This document shows positions 44,516-55,985 of a stretch of 64,000 nucleotides of DNA, piece by piece. The notes beneath the pieces are model-generated. The model had not been told where the DNA came from and did no database searches. It worked only from the letters and a program-made list of their open reading frames with translations. The position numbers and the translations under genes are program-made. The first letter of the stretch is position 1. The number at the start of each line of letters is the position of its first letter. The DNA is from Rhabdophis nuchalis (lineage: Eukaryota; Chordata; Lepidosauria; Squamata; Natricidae), in the NCBI GenBank assembly GCA_039707465.1, contig CM077643.1, positions 65,288,605-65,352,604 of the forward strand, in the 5' to 3' direction.

Positions 44516-45325
44516 ATTAGATATATCTCCCAATGGCTTGAAAGCAGCACCTCTGCCATCCCCCCACCCCATTCCCCAACTGTCTTCCCCAAACACATCC
44601 ACCATTGCAAATACAGTGTGCTGTCTGGGTGGGAAATGCCTGGAATGCAATAAAGCCCACTCACTCACCTCCTGCTGGCAGGCTGGGGTGAGAGGAGAGG
44701 CCGAGAAGCCGGAGGGGAGCTGATCGGAGCTTTCTGAAAAAAACGAGGGCTCTCCCTCCCCAGTCTAGTTTGATTGCAGGCGGAGCCATGTTGCCTTTTC
44801 AAACCTGTAGTCAGTGAAGCTGGGCTGGATTTTTGTATATCTTTATCCAGCTGTCGGGGGAGGGGGAATGACTTCTTCCCAGGCCCCTGACCATTTCTCT
44901 CTCTCTCACACACACAGCTGGATAAAGCTATGTAAAAATCCAGCCCAGCTTCGCTGATTACAGGTTTGAAAAGGCAACGTGGCTCTGCCTGCAAACTACA
45001 CTTGGGGACAGAGAGCATGAGCAAGCACAGAGGAGACCACAGAAGGAGGCAGGAAGCTAGGCAAAGAGCCATGCTGTGACGCACACACTTCCCCCAGTCT
45101 CGCTCCCCTCTGGCTTTTCTGCCTCTCCTCACACCTCAGCCTGCCAGCAGGAGGTGAGTGAGTGGCCTTTATTGCATTCCAGGCATTTCCCACCTGGACA
45201 GCACGCTGCATTTCCAATGGTGGACGTGTTTGGAGAAGGCAGCGGGGGAGTGGGTGGAGGATGGCAGAGGAGAGGTTTCAAGACATTGGGAGAGATATCC
45301 AATCCAACGTGTATGTGTGTACGCC
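44516..45325. mobile_element. foldback element with long inverted repeats
   Basis: 44516-44850 and 44917-45325 are inverted copies of one sequence (about 85-90% by eye). Shared blocks are cctggaatgcaataaag with its complement, cacctcctgctggcaggct with its complement, and gttgccttttcaaacctgta with its complement. The spacer is about 65 nt. No short terminal duplication was found, so the true ends are uncertain. No coding capacity is evident. Confidence 0.7.
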
Positions 45326-45600
45326 CAGCTTCACTGACTGCAGGCTGCATCAAACTACAAAAGGGAGGGAGGGAGCGAGGGAGAGAGTGTGAGCGAGCCA
45401 GGGTCCTTCCTTCCAGCCTTTGCCACACCAGGAGGGTGAAGTTTCTCTTTGAGAAACGCCTTACAATTGGAGGCAGGGCAGGGGAGCATACGAGTACGGG
45501 AACATGGCCATGCCGCCATGGAACGGGTACACAAAAGCACAGCAAATTTCTGGCACTAGTATGCCTGTAGTGGTGCATACCGGCCGGAACTCATCTTTGC
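45326..45600. other. GC-rich sequence next to the foldback element
   Basis: Contains another partial copy of a foldback block (agcttcactgactgcaggct) and a GA-rich tract (45360-45395). It may be part of the same or a related element. Confidence 0.4.
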
Positions 45601-46151
45601 TTTGAACAAAGGAATAACAAAAAATTATTTCTCACTAAAAGAAACTTAATTAATTAAATGATGTGAGTCTTTCTTTTCACCCCTTTGCCTTTACTGTTGA
45701 ATTTATTAAAAAAAACATTACAAATATAAATTCATAGATTATATCTTCCAATTTTTCACTTTACTGCATTTTATGACATTTAACTTCATGATAATTTTTT
45801 TGTTTATAAAAATCCCTTACCTCTTCCCCCCCCCTCTCTCTCTCCATCTCCCCCCCCCTTTTTTTTTTTTGGAGAGGGAATAATTTTCAATCATCTTACA
45901 TTTTGCATGATGCTGTGAATGGAATTCTATCCTGGAATCAATCCATTTTACAGATTTAAAGTTGTTTTATTCTTATAAAAGAGGATAAGGTGTGAAATAT
46001 TTTAAATCACGTTCAATAAATGAAAACAATACTAATGTATTTATAGAATTAATAAGAAAGGCTGCAGTATTTAAATAACAGCTTGGAATAATTTTATATT
46101 TATTATTATATTATAATTTATATTATTATATTATTCTATGTACCTATACAG
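45601..46151. other. no recognisable feature (end of large intron)
   Basis: Poly-C/T runs at 45826-45870 and an AT-only stretch at 46090-46138 just before the exon. Nothing else recognised. Confidence 0.45.
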
Positions 46152-46230
46152 GAATTTGACGAGAGGAGTTGGTAGATTTAGAGAGATCCTAAGAGCTGTT
46201 GAAACAAGAACTACACAGAATCTACGCATG
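46152..46230 (+). CDS. TTC7B: TTC7B exon (probably exon 6)
   Basis: The exon completes the Gly codon from 22289 and reads NLTRGVGRFREILRAVETR then TTQNLRM, 26 codons after the split codon. The block is almost invariant in TTC7B. The acceptor, tatgtacctatacag, has a poor polypyrimidine tract and follows an AT-only low-complexity stretch (46090-46138). The donor is ATG|gtaagt. Upstream lies the 23.9 kb intron with the intact L1, so correct splicing spans a long insertion-rich region. Confidence 0.95.
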
Positions 46231-47125
46231 GTAAGTTTTTATGGCTGTGGTAAATTAATGCTTGAATACAATGAAATTCAATTAAGAATAAGAATACATA
46301 GGTTTATGTGTAACTGTTGATTTTAATGCAGTGATTGTTGATATTATTAGACTATTAAAATATTATAGCATAATTATTGGTTAATATAATACTTGTGCAA
46401 GAAAATAAAATAAACATATTTGGAAAAGTTGGATCAGTATCTATTGGACATATAAAGTGGTCCTAGTCCTGGTTTTAGCTTTAGTGCCAAAGGAAAACAG
46501 TTCCTGACCCCCTTTCCTGTGATATCATTTATGTATTGATACTTTGAGAACAAATTCTAATTCATTAAACAAGTCAGGTACATGAAGTTATGTTTTTTAG
46601 AAGACAAACCAAACCCTTCTCCTATGTAGTAAACATAATATCTTGATATAAAAAAGGTGTTAGAATTTTGATTGAATAGATTAGAACCATTCTAATATAA
46701 AATACTTGATTTCAAATCATTTCTCTTTCTCACCACTGTTTTGGTCTCTCGCTAACTTGGCTAACTTCTTTTTTAAATCTACAAATTAATAGTTTTTTCC
46801 AAACTTAATATTCTCTAATATATAAATGTTAGTTTTTGGCTCCTTGAAAATAAGAATTTGAAGAACCAGTTATTTGTACATATGATATAATTGATTGCTC
46901 TTTGAAATTTTTAATGGTTGTATTGGTGAGTTTGTTCTTTTATTTTATTCTGGACATTATATTCCACATGTACCCTATTTGTATACCATTGTTTATTAAA
47001 TAAAGTTGTACAGTGCGCAAGGACTTCAAGCAGTACGTTGTTTCCTGCTATACACGAGTTCTAAATCCTGCTTTTGTTTATTCTAAACATTGTGGTGGTG
47101 GGGATTTCTTTTTTCTTCCTAACAG
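46231..47125. other. no recognisable feature (intron)
   Basis: AT-rich intron between exons at 46230 and 47126. Confidence 0.5.
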
Positions 47126-47298
47126 ACAATAGCAAGGCAGTTAGCTGAAATTTTGCTCCGAGGCATGTGTGAACAGAGTTACTGGCACCCTCTGGATGAC
47201 CCTCCTCAACAGTCACCCTTAAACGATCCACTCTGGAAAGCTGCAAACACTAAAAGTTATGCTCTTAGCAGAAGACCTCGTGTGTATTCAGGAGAAAA
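47126..47298 (+). CDS. TTC7B: TTC7B exon (probably exon 7)
   Basis: This exon encodes 57 codons and two bases of an Asn codon: TIARQLAEILLRGMCEQSYW, then a variable linker, then RRPRVYSGE. The acceptor is ttcttcctaacag and the donor is AA|gtatgt. The middle part (HPLDDPPQQSPLNDPLWKAA) is the least conserved piece of the protein in the window, as expected for a loop. A 307-bp hAT element inserted 152 bases downstream of the donor. Confidence 0.95.
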
Positions 47299-47450
47299 GT
47301 ATGTTCGTATTTAATGTTTTTAAAAGGAATATAATAAGTTCATATGATTTGTGGTATATAAATAAGATTAACACAATGTATGGGCACAGTGCCTTAACTA
47401 TTACTGTGTGTGCACAAGGCAAGTAGAAAAGATGAAAGAAGAGTGCACAG

Positions 47451-47757
47451 CAGTGGTGGGTTTGACCAGTACGCCACGGTACGAATGTACCGGTGCCTGC
47501 TGGGAGCACCAGGTACCGTTCCGGTATGGTGGTCCGGAGGGCCCGCCCACCCATGTTCCTTACCTGTATTTGAGCTGTTCCGGGCTTCTATGCACGCGCA
47601 CAGAGCGTACAGCACCTGCGCAACACTCCACCGAGCAGCTGGAGCGTTATGGGTGGTAAGTATACATGCATTTGTGCATGTGCTACATGCGTTCATGTGG
47701 TGGACGCCCGGCCCGGTTGCACCATACTGGTTTCAACGGGATCCGGAACCCACCATG
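47451..47757. mobile_element. non-autonomous hAT element, 307 bp
   Basis: The ends are CAGTGGTGGGTTTG and (complement) CATGGTGGGTTCC. A perfect 8-bp duplication gtgcacag sits at 47443-47450 and 47758-47765. No transposase. Confidence 0.88.
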
Positions 47758-47878
47758 GTGCACAGGACAAATTGCTGTGGAGAAAAGTAGAAATGAAAAA
47801 CAATTAAAAGCTTTTTAGGTAAACCACGGATGTGAAATGATAAAGACAGATGCATTTGTTTTTAAAATATGATTCCTA

Positions 47879-48890
47879 CTAGCCGTTCCCGGCCACGCGT
47901 TGCTATGGCCCAGTCTGGTTAAATGGCCAACCAATCTGTGTGTAGATCTATACCTGCACACAAAACACGTACACACAACCACCATATAACCCCCAACCTA
48001 CCTACCTACTGTATTTGTCCCTCTATCCACCTACCTACCTACCTACCTACCTACCTACCTACCGTATTTCTCCCTCTCTCTATCCACCTACCTACCTACT
48101 GTATTTCTCCCTCTTTCTCTATCCCTCTAGCTACCTACTTACCTACTGCATTTCTCCCTCCCTCTCTCTATCTCTGTGGACAGAGTATTTTATGTCATCC
48201 CTTCGGCCGATTCGCTCACACAGAGAGGGACTTCTCCGGGTGCCGTCCACTAGGCAATGCCAGCGGGCGACGCCCAGGGGAAGGGCCTTCTCTGTGATGG
48301 GCCCGACCCTCTGGAACGACCTACCCCTGGATATTAGAATTACCACAGACCTCCGCACCTTCCGCCAAAAAGTAAAAACTTATTTATTCCATCAGGCCGG
48401 TTTGGCCTAATCGACGCTTCTTGCCCCAGTCTGTTTGTTGCAAATTATCTATTTGGTTTTAATGGATTATAATTTTAATGTTTTAAATTCTTGTACAGGG
48501 TAAATTAATTCGTTTTTAACTTTGTATGTCTTGAATGTTTTTAGATAGTTTTTTAATTTTCCTGTACACCGCCCCGAGTCCCTTCGGGGAGAGGGGGCGG
48601 TTTATAAATGTAATAAATTATTATTATTAATTATTATTATAAAGAATGACATAATACCTGTTGCCCACTGCTCTCTCTGTATCCATTACCTACCTTTTTT
48701 ACAATTTTTTACATTTGCGTTGCGTGTACCTGGCACAGGTGTGACATCTACACAATCTATATATATATATATATATCATTGGGGCTGTATTTCAAAGGAA
48801 AGTTGTGTGAAAATTTGGAAGCGATCGGTGCAGTACTTTTGGAGATTAGCTGTTTTGAACAAACTCTTGTTACATTTTTATTTATATAGA
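47879..48890 (-). mobile_element. non-autonomous Helitron carrying an L2 fragment
   Basis: Read on -, it begins TCTATATAAATAAAAATG (48890 downward) and ends CTAG (47882-47879). It sits between A and T on that strand, as Helitrons do, with no target duplication. About 8 nt before CTAG lies a short hairpin (GGCCA, 11-nt loop, TGGCC). The interior holds (CCTA)n runs (47998-48064, 48087-48100) and a sense-strand L2 fragment (48190-48650). No Rep/helicase frame. Confidence 0.75.
48190..48650 (+). pseudogene. L2 LINE 3' end inside the Helitron
   Basis: The + strand reads RPIRSHREGLLRVPSTRQCQ then RATPRGRAFSVMGPTLWNDL then PLDIRITTDLRTFRQKVKTY, the L2 C-terminus, ending at 48410. The 3' UTR and the tail ccgccccgagtcccttcggg and ATT run follow to about 48640. 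It is closely similar to the L2 at 28385-29772. Confidence 0.9.
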
Positions 48891-49534
48891 TGGTGGAAAT
48901 TGGCATTAAAACTCATTCGGCTATTTATCAAAGCAGATTTATTAGCAATAGGTTTCAGTTGCCATTCTGTTTGGGTCAGCAGCGCAGTTTTCAAAGTCTC
49001 ACAATGGGTCTTTTCCTTTTTCCTGGAAGTTTAAAACATACTGATGATATGTGAGATCACTGAGGGTTGCCTTCATCCTAGCCATGTTGAATATTAAATA
49101 ATTTTAACAGAGCTGTTCTAATAACTAAATCAATCTAAAATGTGCATGGCTGGAAGTCTGAATATTTATTTGTAAGTTACATGCAGCAACAAATATTAAC
49201 CAGCTTATAAGTTCAGAACTGTTTGTCATGAACTTAAAACAATTGTTTTGAATTCTAAATAGGATTAGAGTTCAAAACTTAAATATTTTGTATATCTCTT
49301 AAGTATAAAGCAAATCAGGTTGAATGCAATATTTAAATTTTATTAAGAAAAATTCTAAGCATTTCCTATAGGTGATCAGATTTTATTTCAGTACCCTTTC
49401 TATTCACTGCCTGTGTTTTCATTAAGTAAATAATTTTTCCCCCTCAAATTTCTTAATATTCTGAATTATGCATTCTCTAAAATATTAATGTGGAATGTGT
49501 TGCCAGAATGGAGAACTGGTTATGATAACATAGC
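48891..49534. other. no recognisable feature (intron)
   Basis: AT-rich intron; nothing recognised. Confidence 0.45.
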
Positions 49535-49640
49535 CAGTAGTTGAAATATTCACCTAGGACTGGAGATACCTAGGTTCAAATCCAACATCATTTTGTTTCA
49601 GCCCTCAGTTTCAGTAGCCTTATAAGTCTCTTTCCTGATC
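49535..49640 (+). repeat. tRNA-SINE head fragment
   Basis: Contains agtagttgaaatattcacct and the B-box-like ggttcaaatccaacatc. Resembles the 5' part of the SINE whose 3' end is at 41490. Confidence 0.45.
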
Positions 49641-49861
49641 TTGTCTGTCCTGAAGGGCTGATATTTAAATATTATAAAAATGTGAAGGCAGTGACATTAG
49701 CATTTTAAATAGGACTAGTTGTAGCATTTCCATAATTAGAGTTGCTTTTACAAAAAACAAAATATCAAGTTGGATCATCATGAATATGCAGATGTGACAC
49801 AACTATTACATGTAAATGAATTTTGTTGACTGTAATATAATGAATGCTCAATTTTTAACAG

Positions 49862-49925
49862 CATTTTTTGTCCTCAAGAGAATACTGAAGAAGCTTTGTT
49901 GCTGCTACTAATCAGTGAATCCATG
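49862..49925 (+). CDS. TTC7B: TTC7B exon (probably exon 8)
   Basis: A short exon (64 nt) completing the Asn codon and reading IFCPQENTEEALLLLLISES then M. The Leu-rich helix is identical to the vertebrate consensus as I know it. The acceptor is caatttttaacag and the donor is ATG|gtgagt. The phases fit both neighbours. Confidence 0.95.
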
Positions 49926-50076
49926 GTGAGTTATATTTCTTTATAAATGAGCACCTTTTATATTATTTCTGCTGCATTTTACTGTTTTACTGTTCACAAA
50001 TTGTAACTTGCTGTAATAAGAGCAAAAGTTAAGTGTGTGTCTGCATAGATAGGCCACCAGTATGCAATATGTGGAT

Positions 50077-50265
50077 CAGGGGTGGGTTGTTGACGGTGTA
50101 ATTGCCGTTTCGGTGCATGTGCAGTTGACTGTAAATAGGTCTGCGTATGTGCAGAACATTTAAAAACTCCCAAAAAACGTGTCGCAGGTAAGCCCAGGAA
50201 TGTCTATCTTAACTTCAGATGTTTGCTAAGTGGACGGTTGTAAGTTGTGGACTTACCTGTAACAA
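50077..50265. mobile_element. hAT-like fragment
   Basis: Begins caggggtgggttgttgacgg and later carries ttaagtggacggttgtaagt-like sequence found in other DNA elements here. No right terminal repeat. Confidence 0.4.
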
Positions 50266-50929
50266 CTTGACTTTAGCTTTGCCTTATACCAGTAAAATAA
50301 ATGCTCTATCCTACAAAGAGCTGGATACATGTCAAGATTTAAACTGTTATCCTTGTCAGAATATTCTGCATGGATTATTCTAATATTTTACCATCTTTTT
50401 GCAGCAGGTTTTCACAAAAATACTTCTCAGACCCTTTATCTTCCCTCGCATGCAATAGGCATGCTGTTTTTTTTTTATCTCTGCCTATATTCAGGTCTTT
50501 GGTCCCAGTGGCAAATCATTCCTGGCATATTAAACTATCAAAAGTAGTTTGGTTGTTAAACCTGGTAATCTTATATGCTCCAAAATAGAATTGGACTGGG
50601 ACAAAAACCAGTGATGTAGGAATCTTTTTTTTTACTCTCTCTCTGTGTTTCTCCATTATGCTGCAGAGGTCTTGTTATAAGGAGACAGTGGGGTTGGATA
50701 AGAAAAAGATCAGCCTTTTGGGGCTAACACAAGAAAGTCAGAATTGAATACAAAGCAGACAGCCCAAGTGGAATCAGAAAGTTGATCTGTTTTATCAAGG
50801 AAGATTTGAAAATGGCATTGCCACCTTCACTTTTAGACATTTTCCTACAGTGGCATAACAATTGCCAGGACATATTGACTGCAATTATGAATATCAGATA
50901 TTCAATAGCAATTGGGACTGAAACTTGCA
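50266..50929. other. no recognisable feature (intron)
   Basis: AT-rich intron; frames of about 70 codons show no known motif. Confidence 0.4.
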
Positions 50930-52010
50930 TTCCAGTGCTGTTCCACAGACATCACCTGCCCATGTTTTTGATATTAAAACTGAGCTGTTCAATCCTTTAG
51001 CAATAATATAGTCAATTTGATTTCTAGATACTTCATCTGAAAATGTCCATGTATGCATAGAGTTGCTATTTTGGTTGTTTGAAAATAGTGTTAGGTAAGA
51101 AGAAAACATTGGAATGACAGAAATTGATAAGTCAGTTGACATCTTTACTGTACAAAATTCAGTATATTCCTCCCTTCCTCTCTTTCTTTAATTGTCCTTC
51201 ATCTCCTTGCTGTTCGACTGTTGCCAACTTTTAGCATAGCAACTTGATGTTGAAACTTGCTGCTGAGTTTAGAGATCTTGTGGCAGACTTTCCTTGTTTT
51301 TCTATGTTTCTTTCCATCTTCAATATCTTTACTGATACCATAACTCTGCGTCTTCTTTCTTTTAACAGTTCTCAACAAATTCGGTGTTAAGTCTCTTTCC
51401 AAGAACGTTGTCTTTCTTGTCTTTGGTTGTCTTCTCGGCAATTTCTACTGTTTGTTCTGATGCCCAGTTTGCTCTCTTCTGTTCTAATGCCCAGTTTCTT
51501 AGTCTTTGGCAATCTATTTTCACATTAATCCTTTATATCTTTGATTTGTTGGCTTCTTGATCTGGAATGTGCACATGAGCAGTTTAGGATCTGTTCTACA
51601 GTCAGCCCATGACCATATTTCTACTGTCATAACTGAGCTCATCACTTTCTTGTATCAATAATATAATCAATTTGATCTCTGTGAGGCTCAATTTATATAA
51701 GGGTCATTTTATTTCTCCAAAGAGAATGTTAATTATGAAGATAGATAGAAATTGATGTTCTTCTGTTTCATTTCTGTTTCTTAGGTTATACAGATCAACA
51801 GCATTATCCTCCGTATTTTTTCTAAAATTGGTATTTCTGTCTGCAATAACAAGCAGCACATCTTGTTTGCATGTTGTGTTGACTTAAGTTTGAAATTGCC
51901 CATTTAACTCCTCAACTTTTTCTTCTTCTCTCCATCAGTGGTTAGAAAATAAACTCATATTAAAAGGCTGGCCGCTTCATTAATTTTTCCCAAGAATACC
52001 CCTCTCCCCA
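50930..52010 (-). pseudogene. old LINE remnant, probably endonuclease region
   Basis: The antisense strand reads pieces resembling a non-LTR endonuclease domain: an RNxIDYIxAKG-like block repeated at about 51010 and 51660 (NEIKLIDYIxxR), and a Lys/Arg-rich frame at 51441-51199 (RRQPKTRKTTFLERDLTPN). Stops and frameshifts throughout. The family is not certain. Confidence 0.35.
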
Positions 52011-52769
52011 CACCTCAGAGAGGCAGGTTATCAAGATTTGAGGTAGTGGAAACTTTGTCCCAAATATAAAAAAATAATAATGACAGAGGAGTGACTAATA
52101 CACAAAGTGGTGATATTGTCATCCTAATTGGGCTGCTTTCAGCTAGATTTCGCTGCCCAATTAAAATTGTTGGTATTGTCCTTGTAGAAATATAAACTAA
52201 GGAAATTTTCCTCTTATTTGACCCTCCTTGGAGCATATGCTTACCTATTGAACCAGTATCCTCCTGATAAATAAATAAAACTACATTTTGGCTCTAGGAA
52301 AGAACATGTTTAACAATATTCTTTTCTTATGGAATGCCCTCCTCAAAGATACTTGTCTGCTGATCATATTATCTTCTTCAATGCTCCCAAATATCTTATA
52401 TTTTATAGCTTAGTTTAAAGAGTAGTTAAATGCTGGTGGTAGCTTGAGATAGCAGCTTTTACTGTATATATTTTCCCTATTCAAATTACTAATATGCTTC
52501 TATTATCTTACATGTTTCTCTTGGTATTTATAATTCATTCAGAATCATTGTGTAGAATAAGAGTATAACAAAATAAATAACTAAAGGTTATTGTGAAAAG
52601 TTACTGTTCAGCATCCTTCCATTTTTTGATTGTTTTCATTTAAATTGATAAGCATGATGCATCAGTTCTTAAGAAATGCAATTTCATTACTAATGACACT
52701 TCATTTCTGAATAAGGTATCCTATTTCTGACAATACTAAGAAGATAATGTTTCTTTTTCCTTTATGGTC
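52011..52769. other. no recognisable feature (intron)
   Basis: AT-rich intron; nothing recognised. Confidence 0.45.
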
Positions 52770-53150
52770 TTTTGCGGGTTGTTGCAGGTTGTTACCTCAT
52801 TTAACAACACTAAGTAGCAGTTATGTTGTTAAATGATACAATCACAGGTTGAAAAATCACATGACTGTGCCGCTCAAAAACAACAGTTCCAGTTGCTGTA
52901 CTTGAGCAAGGACCACATAGGTCATTAAGCAAGATCCTCATGTGATTCGGATATCTGACATCCTGTCTGCTTCCCTTTTGACTTCGCTTGTGGGAAGCTG
53001 ACAGGGAAGGTTGCAAATCACAATCATGTGACTGTGGGGTATTACAATGTTATAAGCATGAGATTCGGTTGTTATTACCACTCAGCCAGCACCATGGTAA
53101 GTTTGAACAGTTGCTGAATGAGTGGTTGTTAAATAAGGGCCATCTATATA
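52770..53150. mobile_element. decayed DNA-transposon relic next to an exon
   Basis: Shares gttaaatgatacaatcacagg, gcaaatcacaatcatgtgac and tggttgttaaataagggcca-type pieces with the element at 56844-57229 (ttaacaac, catgtgatc, gactacctg). It ends about 40 nt before the TTC7B exon at 53190. Confidence 0.5.
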
Positions 53151-53189
53151 CTCCTCAAAACCTTTCTTACGTTTGGTATGGTTTTTTAG

Positions 53190-53327
53190 GCTAATCGTGA
53201 TGCTGTATTGAGCAGAATACCCGAACACAAAAATGACCGTATTATCAGTTTGCAAAGTGCATCTGTAGTGTATGATTTGCTTACCATTGCCTTGGGAAGA
53301 AGAGGTCAATATGAAATGCTCTCAGAG
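53190..53327 (+). CDS. TTC7B: TTC7B exon (probably exon 9)
   Basis: Forty-six codons in phase 0: [20 protein letters not shown], then [20 protein letters not shown], then YEMLSE. This is the most conserved block of the TTC7 family in the window. The acceptor is tatggttttttag and the donor is GAG|gtaagt. A decayed DNA-transposon copy (52770-53150) ends about 40 bases before the exon. Confidence 0.96.
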
Positions 53328-53744
53328 GTAAGTTGTAAAATAATACCTGGCATCCATATGGAGCTAGATGCATGCTGCATGACTTGTGTACACATACGTA
53401 TAACTGCAAGCTCTTCCTTCATGTCTGTCAGCCAACCTACCACCATCACCACCACCCCCATTTTTATTTTATTCTTTTGGAAGGTTTTAAAAATCCAAAG
53501 CTTGTATGTATAGGAACCAAACCATCAGTCTCCAGCATAACCTATAATAATGCCTGTGGTCTTCTCATAGGCTGCAGTGATAGTCTTAAAAAATAATTTG
53601 GTGGACAGATGCCAGCCAGGGATTTATCCCTATCCAGAAAAAAAACCTAAAGTAAATTCAGCTGGTAGAAAACATTTGGAAAGCCACAATGGATGATGGA
53701 GAACAACCGTTTTACTTTGTCTTCTAATTAATTGATATTTCCCT
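53328..53744. other. no recognisable feature (intron)
   Basis: Intron sequence with a short (CCA)n/(ACC)n stretch at 53440-53460. Confidence 0.45.
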
Positions 53745-55165
53745 TGGTCAGGCCCACTATGGAAACCATGGTAGTGAGCATGATGAGGATTGTGCATTCA
53801 ACCATATCCTTCTTAATCTTTTGACAGCTTTAAATACTATCCAAGGTCGATTATAGTTGGTTGTGATTGGGGAAGAGAGGTTTTGCCCTTGGCTCCTACT
53901 ATGTGGCTGCTGCAGGATTCAGTGCTTTCTCTTTTCCTGTTTAAGAGCTAAAGAAGGCCACTGGGTGAGCTCATCCATTGCTAAATGGATATATTTCTGA
54001 CCCTGGTGAATTAAGTGATATGATGAACATCTTATGCTGGTATGTGGAGGCTGTGAGGGTCTGGATGGGGAACAATAGGCTTCAGCATAACCCCGACAAG
54101 ACTGAGTGGCTTTGAGTGATGGGAATTACTGGTTCTAGGACTATACCATTTTTGATGCTAAACAGGGTTGCTCTGCCGCAGGCAGACTTGGTGCACAATC
54201 TGGAAGTTCTCCTAAACTTGCAGATCCTGCTTGAAGAAAAGGTAGCAGTTGTGGCTTGAAGGACCTTTGCATAGCTCTGTTGTACTCTGCCTACACCCAT
54301 TTCTAGGTCTGGCGTCTCTAATCATAGTCACTCATGACCTAATCACACCTAGATTGGACTACTAAAATGCAATCTACATGGAACTACCCTTGAAAAGTAT
54401 CGAGAAACTTCAACTAATGCAGAATGCAGCAGTGTTGGCAATTATGTGTACTCCAAGAACGGTTATGTGTCACATCTCTGTTCTACAAGCTGGCTGCCAA
54501 TTTGCTTCTGGGTCCAATTCAGGTTTCTGGTTTTAACATTTAAAGCCCTTTATGGCACAAGACCAGGTTATCTAAGGCAGGGGTCTCCAAGTCTGAAGGA
54601 CCAGCTCCCAGAATTCTCCAGCCAGCAAAGCTGACTGGAGACTTCTGGGAGCTGAAGTCCTTCAGTCTTAAAGTTGCAAAGGTTGGAGACCCCTGATCTA
54701 AGGGATCACTTCTCCCTGATTACTTCAGCCTCCACCCTTAAATCTGGGAGAGAAGACATGATGTGGGTACCATCTGCTAGGGACCGACATTTGGTGGGTC
54801 TCAGGAGGTGGGCCTTCTCTGTCATGGCACCCGCCTTATGAAATATTCTCCTACCCAAAGTCAGATAAGCTCCATTTCTGTTCTGGAAATCTCTGAAAAC
54901 CTGATTATGTCATCAGGCTTGAAATCGCAGGGAACTGGTTATCATTCTAAGATGGTTCCATAATTATGGCTGATCCATTTATTCTCTCTGTGCCTTGTTA
55001 GTACATATTTTAATTTTAAATAGTATTTTAACTTTTAATGATGTTTGTTTTATATTTTTATTATTATTGTTGTTGTTGTTATTGTTATTGTTATTATTAT
55101 ATATGGTTGCTGTATTATGCCTAAAGTTACTTTTTATAAGCTAGAAATTTGAGAAATAAATACAT
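53745..55165 (+). pseudogene. old L2-type LINE, decayed, with MITE insertion
   Basis: Order and pieces of an L2 ORF are visible: ctggatggggaacaataggc (WMGNNRL), ccccgacaagactgagtggc (PDKTEW), attggactactaaaatgcaa (LDYxNA), gctggctgccaatttgcttc (WLPI) and tttaaagccctttatggcac (FKALYGT). Stops are frequent. It is interrupted by a hAT MITE at 54578-54695 and ends near 55165 in an ATT/GTT-rich tail. Confidence 0.75.
54578..54695. mobile_element. palindromic hAT MITE, 118 bp
   Basis: Inverted repeat with ends CAGGGGTCTCCAA and (complement) CAGGGGTCTCCAACC. A perfect 8-bp duplication atctaagg sits at 54570-54577 and 54696-54703. The left arm lacks about 17 nt present in the right arm. Confidence 0.94.
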
Positions 55166-55296
55166 TGGGGGGGGGAATGCTTATATCATGGTTTTAAAAT
55201 TCTAAATGAGCCCATTCTGGACTTATGCAATATTCCTGTTGAACCATAAGTTTAAAAAAGAATTCATCAGTTCAGTGTACCATTTAACAGATTATC

Positions 55297-55980
55297 TGTT
55301 GTTCATTTGAATGTCACTCAAGCCCTCGTCATTTCCCGCCTGGACTATTGCAATGCTCTATACATGGGGCTTCCCTTGAGGTGCGCCCGGAAACTCCAGC
55401 TAGTACAGAATGCGGCCACGCGGGGGATCTTGGGGGCCTCTAGGTGCTCCCATGTAACACCTCTCCTGCACGAGCTGCACTGGCTGCCTGTGGTTTTCCG
55501 GGTGCGCTTCAAGGTGTTAGTTACAACCTTTAAAGCGCTCCATGGCAAGGGACCTGAATATTTGCAAGACCGTCTCCTACCGCATACCTCCCACCGACCA
55601 GTCCGCTCACACAGAGGGTCTCCTCAGGGTCCCATCGGTTAGCCAATGCCGGCTGGCGACCCCTAGGTGGAGAGCCTTCTCTGTGGCAGCTCTGGCCCTC
55701 TGGAATTACCTTCCCCCTGACCTGCACACAACCACGGACCTGCGCCTCTTCCGCCGGGCCCTTAAAACTCATCTATTTCGTGCGGCCGGCCTGGCGTAGC
55801 TTTTAAATTTGTTTTATCAATTGGGTTTTATTAGGGACTTTTTAGAGCAGGTTTTTGTTTAATCTGTTTTTATTATATTTATTGTACCTGATGTTTTATG
55901 TTTTATAATTGCCTGTTCACCGCCCTGAGTCCCGCAAGGGAGATAGGGCGGTATATAAATTTAAATAAACATAAACGTAA
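55297..55980 (+). pseudogene. L2-type LINE 3' end
   Basis: The + strand reads NVTQALVISRLDYCNALYMG, LPLRCARKLQLVQNAATRG, HWLPVVFRVRFKVLVTTFKA then HTSHRPVRSHRGSP, a frameshift, then SQCRLATPRWRAFSVAALAL and LWNYLPPDLHTTTD. The tail has caccgccctgagtcccgcaa and ggcggtatataaat. One frameshift near 55620. 5'-truncated. Confidence 0.9.
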
Positions 55981-55985
55981 ATAAC

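Noticed and set aside
44665..45578. Frames of 120-164 codons on both strands
   Set aside because: They lie in the inverted repeats of the foldback element, and no known motif was seen.
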